Positions 5,063-13,499 of a stretch of 64,000 bases of DNA are shown one piece after another (the stretch's first letter is position 1; each line of letters starts with the position of its first letter). A program made the position numbers and the translations under genes. The stretch lies in assembly GCA_013316055.1 (NCBI GenBank), contig WSNM01000003.1, forward strand, positions 1 to 64,000, given 5' to 3'. The notes under the pieces are model-generated. The model was not told the DNA's origin. It made no database searches and saw only the letters and a list, made by a program, of their open reading frames with translations. The DNA is from Clostridia bacterium. Lineage in GTDB: Bacteria; Bacillota; Clostridia; Christensenellales; Borkfalkiaceae.

Positions 5063-7270
5063 TTATTTTTTACCTCTGACTTTATGTATTTTTCTTTGGC
5101 TTGAACTTGTAGACGCGTCGGCGGGCGGTGGAGTGGAAATAGGCGGCTTAGCGCGTTTTTTCTTTTTGCCTTTGCGTTTTTTATTGCCTGGCTTTGTCTT
5201 GTTGGGCGTTGCGGTTGCCCGCTTACGTTCCCGACGTTCTCGCCCGCGCTTGACAAGCGCGGCAATGCCGCGGAACGGCGCGGAAATGATAAGCCATAGC
5301 ACTTTGCATACTGTAAGTATAATTTTGCCTATAACTTTGAACACACCGCGCAGAACAGGGAATCCGAAATAAAGCAATACAACCAACAAGGCAACGGCGG
5401 CAACAATAATCAGCGCAATCGCCCACCACGGCAAGCCTTTACCGGGATAAGGGTCTATCGGGTGTTCCTGGTCGGCAATGATGTCTATCGGTGACATTAT
5501 GCAGGGGATAACGGTCAATACGTTATCTTTTGTGAACGTTACATCGATAATATCAAAATCAAGTTGCGCCCAGGACTGCGCAAAATATGCGTTGCTGTCA
5601 ATAACTTTATAACTACCGAAATTTCCGCCGATAACCGCCCAATCTATGGTGCGTTCGCCTTGTGTAACTTCGTGGACAACATATTCGCTTTGATAATATC
5701 TGAACAAATAAACCGTTTCGGGCTTTTCCTTTTTCGCGGCGTTATTAATAAACGTGCAAAAATCTTCGTAATCTCTTTCGGCAATGTAAAATTTATCGCA
5801 AAATAATTCTTTATCCGGATAATATTCAATATCCTTAACGGTTACTTTTTGAATAGCCGAAACTTCAAATTCGTTTTCGCCTTTTAATTGCGTTCCGAAT
5901 AATTTATCCCAAAGACTGTTTGAAACAATGTTATCGGTCAATTTGTAAGTATCGTCCGATTGAATATTGATATCCGTAAATTTTTCGTCAACGTTTTCGA
6001 ACAGGTCGGCATTATATTTTCCGGCAACGGGATTTTCACCAACGCCGAAACGCTCCGTAAACGTTTCAAACCAACCTTTAATATTTTTTAATTTGTTGCC
6101 GATAAGCTTTTCGCGCGGTAAATCGTAGGTGTCCGCATTGCCGTTATCAGCGTAAAAAATATAGCTCAACTTTTTTAATATACGGTCGTATTCCGTAACC
6201 GGCATATTGTTATAAGTATTAAAAGCTAAATACCCAAAATGTAAAGCCTGGATAGCTTCCATAGCTTCTTTCGGCTGTTTGGAAGCGACAAGGGTAAATT
6301 TGCTTTTGCTGTTGTTGTAGTTGTTGAGATAATCGCCCCCGTCAACTTCTTCGTTAAGCAGAGAATACAACTCGTTGTAAATATCCTTGTTGCCGGTAAC
6401 GAAAATAGGCGACGTCAACGCGTTAAGCCAGGTTGCGTGTATTGCCGACATTTCGCCGGAACTTTCCAAAATATCATTAGGCACGGAAAAATATACGCTG
6501 TGCAGAGTGTCACGGGTGTACCCGTCCTTGTGCGTGCCTTGCGGTCTGTAATACGTTTGTTGTACGTCCAGATTTAAAACCGTATCGAAACCGTCCACCG
6601 AACATTTAAGCGTGCTTTCCTGCGCGGTTGCCGAGCCATAGCCTTTTGCATAACCGGTATAAGTATATTTCGTCGCTATTTTGTATTCGGTAGCGTTAAT
6701 GCCGCTTTCGTAAAGCTCAATGCCGCTGACTTCGTACACGCGCGCCGAGCCGTTGACTGTGCTTAAAATTTCTTTACGTTGATTGTCGGAAAGATTAATT
6801 TTAAACTTGTAAAAGAGCCCCTCATAACCCGCCGCATTGCTTCTGTTAAGATATTGCAGACCGGCTTTAATGAAAAGGTCGGAAGTCTTGCCGACCCTGA
6901 ACTGTATTTTATTCAGTTCGGAATATTTGGTAAAATCAAGCCCGCGCGGGTTGTAAATGTAAACGTACAGCCCGTAGTCCTCGTGTTTTGCCGTGAACGG
7001 CGAATAACAGAATTCTATAAACGAGATTATTTTCGGGGTTTTGCGTTCGGAAAAACCGTATTGACTTAAATCAATGCTTTCCCCGTCGTAGCTTGCACCC
7101 TGTAAATCGTCCCAAACGTTGCGGTTTTCATAGGCGGTAACAATTTTTGAATATTCCGAAGCGGCGGAAGCGTAACCCGCCCCGCCGCTCTCGCAGAGGA
7201 TAAGAAAACACAGCACCGCAACCAATGCCGCGGCTATGGTGTATGTAAGCTTTTTAAAAGTGCCTGCCAT
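5063..7270 (-). CDS. Large signal-peptide/TM protein, candidate virion tip or assembly protein
   Basis: The 735-aa product has an N-terminal signal segment (about 7-30, ending near ASAAS), an extracytoplasmic region of about 590 residues rich in Tyr, Asp and Asn, a transmembrane helix near 625-650, further hydrophobic helices to about 685, and a very basic tail with KKRKGKKKKR. Topology and position match the adsorption protein pIII of filamentous phages. The tail is far longer and more basic than in pIII and would lie in the cytoplasm, perhaps contacting DNA or the ATPase. No catalytic domain was recognised. Confidence 0.7.
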   Translation of the reverse strand: MAGTFKKLTYTIAAALVAVLCFLILCESGGAGYASAASEYSKIVTAYENRNVWDDLQGASYDGESIDLSQYGFSERKTPKIISFIEFCYSPFTAKHEDYGLYVYIYNPRGLDFTKYSELNKIQFRVGKTSDLFIKAGLQYLNRSNAAGYEGLFYKFKINLSDNQRKEILSTVNGSARVYEVSGIELYESGINATEYKIATKYTYTGYAKGYGSATAQESTLKCSVDGFDTVLNLDVQQTYYRPQGTHKDGYTRDTLHSVYFSVPNDILESSGEMSAIHATWLNALTSPIFVTGNKDIYNELYSLLNEEVDGGDYLNNYNNSKSKFTLVASKQPKEAMEAIQALHFGYLAFNTYNNMPVTEYDRILKKLSYIFYADNGNADTYDLPREKLIGNKLKNIKGWFETFTERFGVGENPVAGKYNADLFENVDEKFTDINIQSDDTYKLTDNIVSNSLWDKLFGTQLKGENEFEVSAIQKVTVKDIEYYPDKELFCDKFYIAERDYEDFCTFINNAAKKEKPETVYLFRYYQSEYVVHEVTQGERTIDWAVIGGNFGSYKVIDSNAYFAQSWAQLDFDIIDVTFTKDNVLTVIPCIMSPIDIIADQEHPIDPYPGKGLPWWAIALIIVAAVALLVVLLYFGFPVLRGVFKVIGKIILTVCKVLWLIISAPFRGIAALVKRGRERRERKRATATPNKTKPGNKKRKGKKKKRAKPPISTPPPADASTSSSQRKIHKVRGKK

Positions 7271-7285
7271 TTGCCGTAACTCCGT

Positions 7286-8635
7286 TTATCTTCTTCTGCG
7301 GCGCGCGGGCTTTCTTGTTTGAACAATGGAAGCAACAACGCCGACTATTCCGACTAATACCGACAACGCGCCGCCGCCCGCAAAGATTATCCAGGGATAT
7401 TTTTGCAAGGTGTTTACGGCTATTTCACGCGCTGAAAGCTTATCCGAAACAACGGAGTAATCGTCCGTTATCCGGTTATCCGCAAAATATTCTATCGGTT
7501 GTTCGCCGTGCTCCGTCATTACCGACAACACGCGCAAATTTAAGTCTTTCGCTTCTTCTGCCATTTCCGCAAAAGTGGTGCCGTAATCGACTTCCTTTGT
7601 CGCGTATACCTCGCCGCCGACATAAAACGTTACGGTGAACGTCTTAATTTCCCAATGCGCTTTTAACGTTGTATCTTGCTTTATGGCTTGCCCCGTGTAT
7701 TCCGTTCCGTCCTCTAAAAACCAACCTTTAAACATATAGCCGCGTTTTTCTGGCGTGGGCGGGGTAATTGACGAGTTCCAATCTACAACCTGATTTTCTA
7801 TATTGTTGCCCCCGTCCGTATTAAACGTTACAGTAAAACGGTTTATTTCAAAATGCGCGTGCAGGTTGATATTTGACGTTACCGTTTCGCCGATATATTT
7901 CGTGCAGTTCTCGCCGTGCTCTTCGTCCGTGCCGTAATACCAACCCGTAAAGGTGTATCCCTCTTTAACGGGGTCGGGCGGTAACGGCTGCACCGCGTTC
8001 GGGTCTTGTTCCAAAATGTAGGTTATTTCTATTGCGCCTAAATCTGCGGCGGTGGTTTTGCCGGATTCGTAGTAAGGGTTCCAATACTCGAATTGTGTAC
8101 TGTGCATACATTGTTTGTCTACGCCGCGATATTTGCAAGTCATATCTTTGTAAATATATCCCGCCGAAGTCAGATGTTCGAACGGGTTCACACGCGGCAC
8201 AAACCAACCCGTTTGCGACATAATTAACGTAACCCAAGCAAATCTGATATTTGCTTCTTTTGCGCTTACCGTTTGCCCGTCTATGTTGTTTTTAACGGTG
8301 ACTTTTGCAAGGTAATCGTCCGCGGTTTTGTCTGTGCCGGAAGAGATAAAGTTTTCATATTCCGCTTCGGCGCCTGCGGGAATAGCGCGGGAGCTTGCCG
8401 CAACTGTCCGCGCGGAAACGGCAAAAGCATAGCTTTGCGGCTCTTCGTCCGTAAGCTCTTCGGCGGGAGCGGCGGGGAGCTTCTCGGGTGCCGCGCTCCG
8501 CCAATTCCCGAAAGTCCAATCCGTATAACCGAATGTGCCCCAAGCCAACAGCGAGGCAACGCCCGTTACTGCCAATATTACCGCCATTATTAAGCCCGTT
8601 TTTTTGATTATCTTTTTGCCGTTTGCTCTTGCCAT
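7286..8635 (-). CDS. InlB B-repeat surface protein, candidate adsorption protein
   Basis: The 449-aa product has an N-terminal hydrophobic segment (about 12-32), then a region of about 170 residues, then three Listeria-Bacteroides (InlB B) repeats around residues 200-355, recognisable by YTFTGWYYG, TVTFNTDGG and YMFKGWFLEDG. A C-terminal transmembrane helix (about 415-440) ends in KPARRRRR. Single-pass proteins with this layout are anchored on the outer face. In a filamentous prophage it would be a receptor-binding or tip protein. A GGGAGG ribosome site precedes the ATG, and the 735-aa gene follows after 15 bp. Confidence 0.75.
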   Translation of the reverse strand: MARANGKKIIKKTGLIMAVILAVTGVASLLAWGTFGYTDWTFGNWRSAAPEKLPAAPAEELTDEEPQSYAFAVSARTVAASSRAIPAGAEAEYENFISSGTDKTADDYLAKVTVKNNIDGQTVSAKEANIRFAWVTLIMSQTGWFVPRVNPFEHLTSAGYIYKDMTCKYRGVDKQCMHSTQFEYWNPYYESGKTTAADLGAIEITYILEQDPNAVQPLPPDPVKEGYTFTGWYYGTDEEHGENCTKYIGETVTSNINLHAHFEINRFTVTFNTDGGNNIENQVVDWNSSITPPTPEKRGYMFKGWFLEDGTEYTGQAIKQDTTLKAHWEIKTFTVTFYVGGEVYATKEVDYGTTFAEMAEEAKDLNLRVLSVMTEHGEQPIEYFADNRITDDYSVVSDKLSAREIAVNTLQKYPWIIFAGGGALSVLVGIVGVVASIVQTRKPARRRRR

Positions 8636-8671
8636 TTTTATTTCCTCCCGCGGGCGTTCTCTGCACCCGCT

Positions 8672-8899
8672 TTATTTTCGTTTATTGACTAACGCCGCCG
8701 TTTGCGGCTTCGAAGATGGGGGCGGGGTTGCTTGCTCGTTTATTACAACGTCCAAATAGCAACGCTCGTAAACACTCGCCCCGCGGTCTTTGTAATGCCC
8801 CGAAACAGACAGCACACGCACGGCGGGCAATTCGTTACAGATAAGCTCGATTAGCTTTTCTATTTCGCCGTTCTCGCCCCATAATCTGACTTTAACCAC
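8672..8899 (-). CDS. Small conserved protein, DUF3970-like
   Basis: 75 aa. The first 55 residues (start VKVRLWG, then LSVSGHYKDRGASVYERCYLDV) resemble a small family common in Bacillota phages and conjugative elements (DUF3970-like, from memory). The tail is Pro/Gln-rich. It overlaps the upstream gene by 8 bp. Function unknown. Confidence 0.65.
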   Translation of the reverse strand: MVKVRLWGENGEIEKLIELICNELPAVRVLSVSGHYKDRGASVYERCYLDVVINEQATPPPSSKPQTAALVNKRK

Positions 8900-9248
8900 G
8901 TCGCACCTCGCAATTGCTTTCGATAAGGTCTACAATCTGTTGAGCTTCGGTAACGTGCAAAATTTTTGCGTGGAAGTATAAAAAATCAAGAATACCGTCA
9001 AGGTTCTTCCAATCAAAAATCGGATTTGAATTGAAATAATTGTAGTAATCGGGAAACTTCGCTTTTACGAGCTTCGGAATATCCGCGCCCGCTTTGGCGG
9101 TGGTCTTAATGGGGTTAAATGCTTTGACTATGTCATAAGCCCCCTTAGCTCCGCACATTGTTTCGATAGGGCAACCGTTATTATGTAAATTGCACGTTTC
9201 GCAGGTTGCGCGCGCGTTCACTTCGCAAGGCAATAAATCGTTTTTCAT
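8892..9248 (-). CDS. Unknown prophage protein with Cys-rich N-terminus
   Basis: 118 aa. Cys residues at about 8, 16, 19, 26 and 32 (in CETCNLHNNGC and so on) suggest metal binding. Residues 45-118 are mixed helical with aromatic residues. The ATG shares one base with the stop of the preceding gene. No family recognised. Confidence 0.7.
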   Translation of the reverse strand: MKNDLLPCEVNARATCETCNLHNNGCPIETMCGAKGAYDIVKAFNPIKTTAKAGADIPKLVKAKFPDYYNYFNSNPIFDWKNLDGILDFLYFHAKILHVTEAQQIVDLIESNCEVRRG

Positions 9249-9631
9249 TACTGCACCCCGCTATTATCTATCCAAGGGAAGCGCAGTTTTATGGCTTCCA
9301 AATAATAAAGCCCGTCGTTGTCACAGAATAATACGCCCGGTGTGTAGAGATAGGAAGTTTCTAAATCATCGTTATCGTTAAAAATCTGTTCGTTCCAAAG
9401 ATTGAACAATAAACGGGTTGCGCGGCGGCTACCGCTCGTCTGCCAACCAGCTTTAAGACAGTCAATTTTAACGGAATTATTTTTAAAGGAAAATACTTCG
9501 TCTTTGTGTTTGAATAAATCTTCATTAAGGGCTAAAAGATAAGCAACGGGACGATGTTCACTATCCGAGTTTTTCATTTTGCCAAGCGTTTCATAAAAAC
9601 GCCGTTCGTGCATTAAGTCTTTGAATTTCAT
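9248..9631 (-). CDS. DUF6075-like protein, first gene of prophage operon
   Basis: 127 aa. The pattern MKFKDLMHERRFYETL, then AYLLALNEDL, then KAGWQTSGSRRATRLLFNL resembles a family of unknown function (DUF6075, from memory) frequent in Bacillota mobile elements. It is the first gene behind the regulated promoter at 9835-9863 and an almost 200-nt leader. Confidence 0.65.
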   Translation of the reverse strand: MKFKDLMHERRFYETLGKMKNSDSEHRPVAYLLALNEDLFKHKDEVFSFKNNSVKIDCLKAGWQTSGSRRATRLLFNLWNEQIFNDNDDLETSYLYTPGVLFCDNDGLYYLEAIKLRFPWIDNSGVQ

Positions 9632-9828
9632 TTTTGCAAATCTCCTAAAAAATATATTTCAACGCCCTTGCGGGCTGTTGTTCCCCTTAATCTCAACCCC
9701 CGCGCCGTTTATGGCGGTGCAGGAGCCGAGATTTGCAAGCACCTTTACGGAGTTTCACCGCGCAGGTGCATAAACTTGAATCTAATTATTTTAGATTAAA
9801 GCTTCACAATCTTAGAATATAAGATTTT
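9632..9828 (-). other. Long 5' leader of the prophage operon
   Basis: About 197 nt separate the predicted transcription start (near 9828) from the first ATG. It contains several short inverted repeats, among them GCCC/GGGC at 9664-9675 and GCACC/GGTGC elements, but no terminator and no riboswitch I recognise. A regulatory or ssDNA role is possible. Confidence 0.35.
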
Positions 9829-9888
9829 TACAGTATTATAACCTTATGTTTTAAGGTTGTCAACAAAATTTTCTTAAATTGTAAGATA
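9779..9888. promoter_or_regulatory. Repressor operator array and prophage operon promoter
   Basis: Three perfect 19-bp palindromes, AATCTAA-N5-TTAGATT (9779-9797), AATCTTA-N5-TAAGATT (9808-9826) and AACCTTA-N5-TAAGGTT (9840-9858), plus a weaker one (9870-9888), are centred at 9788, 9817, 9849 and 9879, about three helical turns apart. The leftward promoter TTGACA (9863-9858)-17 bp-TATAAT (9840-9835) has the third palindrome lying exactly in its spacer. The divergent XRE gene starts at 9908, so this is the immunity region, with the XRE protein as presumed ligand. Confidence 0.85.
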
Positions 9889-9907
9889 ATTGCGTTAAGG
9901 TGATTCT

Positions 9908-10276
9908 ATGAGAGAAAAACTGCGAGCGTTAAGGCTTGAAAGTGGACTAACTCAAAAAGAGTTAGCGGCTAAATTGAATAGTACAGACAAAAGCATATGG
10001 AATTATGAAAACGGTATTGCAACACCTCCGTATGAAGTTTTAATTGCATATACAAAATTTTTCGACGTTTCAGCGGACTATCTGCTCGGGCTTGAGGACG
10101 ATTTCGGCGCAAGAACTGCGACAGGGGGAAACGTGATGCGCGACACCAACAACACCCAGGAGCGGGAACTGTTGGAACTCTTCCGCACGCTTTCCCCTTA
10201 TTTGCAAGGTCTGACAATGGAAGCCGTGAGAAGCTGGGCAAAGAAAGGCGGCGACAGCTCGCAAAAAAAGGCATAA
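9908..10276 (+). CDS. XRE-family prophage repressor
   Basis: 122 aa. Residues 4-60 form a standard HTH_3 domain (LRLESGLTQKELAAKLNSTDKSIWNYENG); residues 75-120 are a short helical tail probably for dimerisation, with no LexA/CI-type self-cleaving peptidase. It is divergent from the phage operon and separated from it by four palindromic operators, so it likely represses that promoter and tunes its own. An AAGGTG site precedes the ATG. Two plus-strand genes follow, ending in the integrase. Confidence 0.85.
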   Translation: MREKLRALRLESGLTQKELAAKLNSTDKSIWNYENGIATPPYEVLIAYTKFFDVSADYLLGLEDDFGARTATGGNVMRDTNNTQERELLELFRTLSPYLQGLTMEAVRSWAKKGGDSSQKKA

Positions 10277-10314
10277 AATATCCTTTGCGAAATATCGCAA
10301 AGGAGTTTTAAAAA

Positions 10315-10458
10315 ATGAAAGAATTACAAAAGCTTAAACCGATTGCAGAACAGTTTTTCGCGCTTTCGGTGCAACTGCTGGAAGTTATCGACGCGGACGA
10401 ACAGGAGTACGCGCGGTTTATTGAAAGCGTAAAAAAAACGCCTGCGGAAAGGTGTTAA
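10315..10458 (+). CDS. 47-aa helical protein between repressor and integrase
   Basis: The ATG at 10315 has AAAGGAG about 10 nt upstream. The product is helical and acidic in the middle (LLEVIDADEQEYARFIES) and lacks membrane segments. It lies 38 bp after the repressor gene. It could be an excisionase-like or regulatory helper, but no helix-turn-helix is evident. Function unknown. Confidence 0.55.
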   Translation: MKELQKLKPIAEQFFALSVQLLEVIDADEQEYARFIESVKKTPAERC

Positions 10459-10535
10459 TTTTCCCGGGCATACAGGAGGACAAGAACGAGGAAGAGAGCG
10501 CAAGCTTTTATTTCACACAAAAGGAGATTAAAGCA

Positions 10536-11579
10536 TTGCCGAAAAATTTAAGAAGTAAATTTGAAAATCAAAAAAACATAAGTTACCGCGAGGAAACAGG
10601 CGTTTATGAAATACGCAAGCAAATTGACGGAGTTTCTTATTTCGGTTCGTCCAAGAACCGCGACGAAGCCGTGCGTAGATTTTTACAGGACGTGCGGAAT
10701 GGTGGCAAGCCTGCAAAGGGTAAAAGCGCGCCCGCGCCTGCCGTTACCGAAATTCCGAAAATATCGCCGCCGTTTAACGACGTAGCCTCGCAATGGCTTG
10801 AACTTCGGAAGCCGATAATAAAAGCCACAACATACGAGCATTACGAAAGCGTATTCCGCGCAAACGTTTTCCCTGCATACAACGGGCGCAAGATTGACGA
10901 GCTTAAACAATCGGACTGCCAGGAGCTTATAAACCGCTACATAGAGCAAGAAAAATACCGAACGGCGGATAAAATTTATCAGGCATTAAAAGCAATATTT
11001 GAGTTTGCCCTCGGTGAAGAGCTTATCGAGCGTTCACCGATGAGATTTATAAAGCCGCCACAGTACGAGGAGCAAAACGGCGTTGCGCTAACTTTGGACG
11101 AAGAGCGCGAGCTGTTGCGGCGTATCGGAGCGAGCAAATGCGACGAAGTAATAAAGCACGCGCTTATATTCTTACTTTATACCGGTATACGCCGTTCGGA
11201 GCTTGCAAGCGCAAGAATTATTGACGGTTGCGTTGAAGTCCGAAACGCGAAAACCCGCAAGGGCTTTAAAGAAAAAACACGTTTTATACCTATAACGCCT
11301 ATGCTGGCGGCGCGGTTGCCAGGCTTTAACCTTGACGAGCTTCGCGCCGTTCGTCCGGACGCGCTCACGCAAGCAATGAAACGGTTAATGCCGGAACACC
11401 ACCTGCACGAGTTGCGGCATACATTTATAACGCGTTGTCAGGAGTGCGGAGTTCCGCGCGAGGTTGTGAGCGTTTGGGCGGGGCACGCCGCGGATAATAC
11501 GCAGACGTCAATCGTATATACTCACTTTTCGCGGGAGTTTATGAAAGAACAGGCGCAAAAGGTCGACTATAATATATAA
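10536..11579 (+). CDS. int: Tyrosine recombinase (phage integrase)
   Basis: A catalytic domain with the Arg in TGIRRSE, the box HELRH, WAGH and the nucleophile Tyr in IVYTHF is preceded by a core-binding SAM-like domain (FNDVASQWLELRKPII) and an N-terminal arm-binding segment. The start is taken as TTG at 10536 because AAGGAG lies 9 nt before it; an upstream GTG at 10452 overlapping the previous stop would add 28 acidic residues. It reads toward the attachment site 110 bp away. Arm-type repeats follow its stop. It would integrate and excise the element at tRNA-Gln. Confidence 0.93.
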   Translation: MPKNLRSKFENQKNISYREETGVYEIRKQIDGVSYFGSSKNRDEAVRRFLQDVRNGGKPAKGKSAPAPAVTEIPKISPPFNDVASQWLELRKPIIKATTYEHYESVFRANVFPAYNGRKIDELKQSDCQELINRYIEQEKYRTADKIYQALKAIFEFALGEELIERSPMRFIKPPQYEEQNGVALTLDEERELLRRIGASKCDEVIKHALIFLLYTGIRRSELASARIIDGCVEVRNAKTRKGFKEKTRFIPITPMLAARLPGFNLDELRAVRPDALTQAMKRLMPEHHLHELRHTFITRCQECGVPREVVSVWAGHAADNTQTSIVYTHFSREFMKEQAQKVDYNI

Positions 11580-11589
11580 TTGTCGCCGT

Positions 11590-11610
11590 TTACACGCAAG
11601 TTACACGCAA
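11590..11610. repeat. Candidate integrase arm-type sites, right (two copies)
   Basis: TTACACGCAAG (11590-11600) is immediately repeated as TTACACGCAA (11601-11610), matching the single left-end copy at 246-256 in the same orientation. Confidence 0.6.
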
Positions 11611-11687
11611 TTTCCGCCGTTAAAGGCATAAAAAAACCGCCGTTAATCGTTCAAAATCACGTCAAATTGAACGAAAAACAGCGCTTT

Positions 11688-11762
11688 TGGCTGGGGTAGC
11701 TGGATTTGAACCAACGAATGACGGAGTCAGAGTCCGTTGCCTTACCGCTTGGCGACACCCCA
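11688..11762 (-). tRNA. tRNA-Gln (CTG), prophage integration site
   Basis: A complete cloverleaf on the minus strand: acceptor TGGGGTG/TACCCCA, anticodon loop CTCTGAC with anticodon CTG, discriminator G and encoded CCA (11688-11690). The 45-bp repeat 11688-11732 is the right attachment site. The element lies on its 3' side, so the tRNA stays whole. Confidence 0.95.
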
Positions 11763-11873
11763 AAATTTATTAAAACAGCTAATTTATATGTCCGTATTTT
11801 ACATAAGAATATCCGTAAAAGACATATTTATGCCGTTTTTGCTTAATTATTATATATAACAATTTAAAAAATT

Positions 11874-11892
11874 ACAAGCGTTTTATGCTTGT
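11874..11892. terminator. Terminator after esterase gene
   Basis: ACAAGC-N7-GCTTGT with A/T runs on both sides. On the minus strand it ends the 11924-13426 transcript; the opposite direction is also possible. Confidence 0.6.
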
Positions 11893-11923
11893 TTTTTATT
11901 TTTTTATTTAAAACGCGCGGTTT

Positions 11924-13426
11924 TTATTCCGCCCCCGCGTCCCCCGTTATCCGCACTGCCACGTCGGAAAACCACACGGTTAACCCGCCCGCCGCAAACA
12001 GACACAGATACATAAATTCCGCGTCCACCGCTTTAAGCCCTATCTGCAAATCGGAATACTCCCTTGCAAATTTTTGCGCACCCCCCGCAACGGTAAGATA
12101 AAGCTTTTGACCGTTACGCTCTATGCTTAAATCGAATACCGAGCCTACCTCGACGCGGACGGAATTGCTCTGCTTAAAGAGCGACCTGCTTTCGCGGCTG
12201 AAAATTGCCGTTTTGTTATCGATTACACCTGCCGCGAGGTAAGTGGAATTTAGCCCGTCCTTTACCGTATCGATATAAATATCGTCCCTTAGCATAAGCC
12301 CGAAGGCCGAGCCGTTACCCGCGTTTTCCGTAACCTGCTCCACCCGCGCTTTTGCCGTTGCAATAAAGTTTTTACCCGAGCCTATTTGCATAAACGCAGC
12401 CGCAAAGCCGTCTGCACCGTCGCAAATTTTGGCCTGATTATCCGCCGCGCTTACGGTAAACACCCCTCCCGCCTCCGACACCTTAAACGAGCTGAGAGAG
12501 CTGCCGACAAGGTCGCCCATTGCGGTACCGTACCACCCTTGCGCGGCTATGGAATAATTTGATGACTGCATAGAGGGTGCAAAAGGCTTGTATTCGGGCT
12601 TGACGTAGCGGGTATTGATTGCGGAAGGGAAAGCTGTCTGCATCGTCGGCGCGGGGGCGTTTGCATTGACGTGGGCTTTAAGCGGACAGTCGGTTTTAAG
12701 CAGAGCCCTTGCAAGGTGATATGCCACCGTTTTTGCGCCGTACCTGTTTAAATGGGTGCCGTCCATGCCGCAGGGGACGTTCCCCTCGCACGAGTTGTGC
12801 GCGTGGAAGTATTTTGCCGCGTTATTGTCTGCAAGGTATATTGCTTTTGTTATTTCGGTTAAGTCTATAACGGTAACCGAAACGGCTTTGCCGAGCGTTC
12901 TTATCGCGTCAGCGTAGTCGCCGTGCTCGGTTATATGCACGAACGCGCCCGAATAGCCGCCGTTGCGGTCGTACCTGACAATCGGGGTGCAAAGGATGGG
13001 CGTTGCGCCAACCGAGCGCGCCGGTTTTATATAATTTTCGTATAAATTGTACTGAAAGGAAACGCCGTCTGCCGCGCTTGCGTCCGTATAAGCTTTGTTC
13101 GGGTTGGTGTAACGCGCGGGGTCGGCGTGCTTTTCGTCGTTGTGACCGAAGCCTATTATAAGATAGTCGCCCGCTGCTATGCTGTTTTTTACGGTTGCAT
13201 AATTGGGCAAGGCAAGAAAGTCGAGCGAGCTTCTACCCGAGGCGGCAAGGTTGACAAGCTGCTTAGGCGAGCAATTAAAATAATTATAAAGCTGTGTCGC
13301 GTAACCGTAGCGCGGCATATATCCGCCATCTAACCCCGTTTGGGGAGGCACGGTATAGTCGCAGACGGTGGAATCGCCCACTACGTAAATTTTGCCTTTG
13401 AATTTTGCGGAAGAGCAAGCCTCCAT
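11924..13426 (-). CDS. SGNH hydrolase, rhamnogalacturonan acetylesterase-like (CE12 type)
   Basis: 500 aa. The N-terminal SGNH fold has block I GDSTVCDY (about 18-25), block III GHNDEKH and block V DGTHLN, the pattern of rhamnogalacturonan acetylesterases that remove acetyl groups from pectin. Residues about 290-500 form an all-beta accessory domain of jelly-roll type. There is no signal peptide, so it would act in the cytoplasm or leave by an unknown route. It sits apart from the nine-gene sugar operon, beyond a divergent yitT gene, but fits its theme. Confidence 0.8.
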   Translation of the reverse strand: MEACSSAKFKGKIYVVGDSTVCDYTVPPQTGLDGGYMPRYGYATQLYNYFNCSPKQLVNLAASGRSSLDFLALPNYATVKNSIAAGDYLIIGFGHNDEKHADPARYTNPNKAYTDASAADGVSFQYNLYENYIKPARSVGATPILCTPIVRYDRNGGYSGAFVHITEHGDYADAIRTLGKAVSVTVIDLTEITKAIYLADNNAAKYFHAHNSCEGNVPCGMDGTHLNRYGAKTVAYHLARALLKTDCPLKAHVNANAPAPTMQTAFPSAINTRYVKPEYKPFAPSMQSSNYSIAAQGWYGTAMGDLVGSSLSSFKVSEAGGVFTVSAADNQAKICDGADGFAAAFMQIGSGKNFIATAKARVEQVTENAGNGSAFGLMLRDDIYIDTVKDGLNSTYLAAGVIDNKTAIFSRESRSLFKQSNSVRVEVGSVFDLSIERNGQKLYLTVAGGAQKFAREYSDLQIGLKAVDAEFMYLCLFAAGGLTVWFSDVAVRITGDAGAE

Positions 13427-13499
13427 ACCCTATACCCCCTTGCGCGGATATTTTAGCACCCGCCGCGGGGTTTGTCAACACGGCGTTTACAGGGCGGGG

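Larger units (their letters stand above)
134..11732. mobile_element. Inovirus-like (filamentous phage) prophage in tRNA-Gln
   Basis: The element is bounded by a perfect 45-bp direct repeat that is the 3' part of a tRNA-Gln gene. Between the copies lie a tyrosine integrase next to one end, an XRE repressor, and a long minus-strand operon containing a Zot/pI-like ATPase preceded by a two-TM small protein and two large proteins with N-terminal signal and C-terminal membrane anchor. That order and topology match the filamentous phage block pIII-pVI-pI. The size (one unit 11.55 kb) fits known inoviruses. There are no tail, capsid, terminase or conjugation genes. No major coat gene was recognised, so 'inovirus-like' is inference; that it is an integrated element is well supported. 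Confidence 0.85.

Noticed and set aside
4807..5265. 152-aa version of the two-TM protein
   Set aside because: Would overlap the 735-aa gene by 200 bp; the coupled ATG at 5061 is better.
9632..9828. Riboswitch in the prophage operon leader
   Set aside because: Hairpins are short and no known aptamer core or terminator/antiterminator pair is present.
134..11732. Integrative conjugative element or tailed phage
   Set aside because: No relaxase, VirB4, coupling protein, terminase, portal or tail genes.
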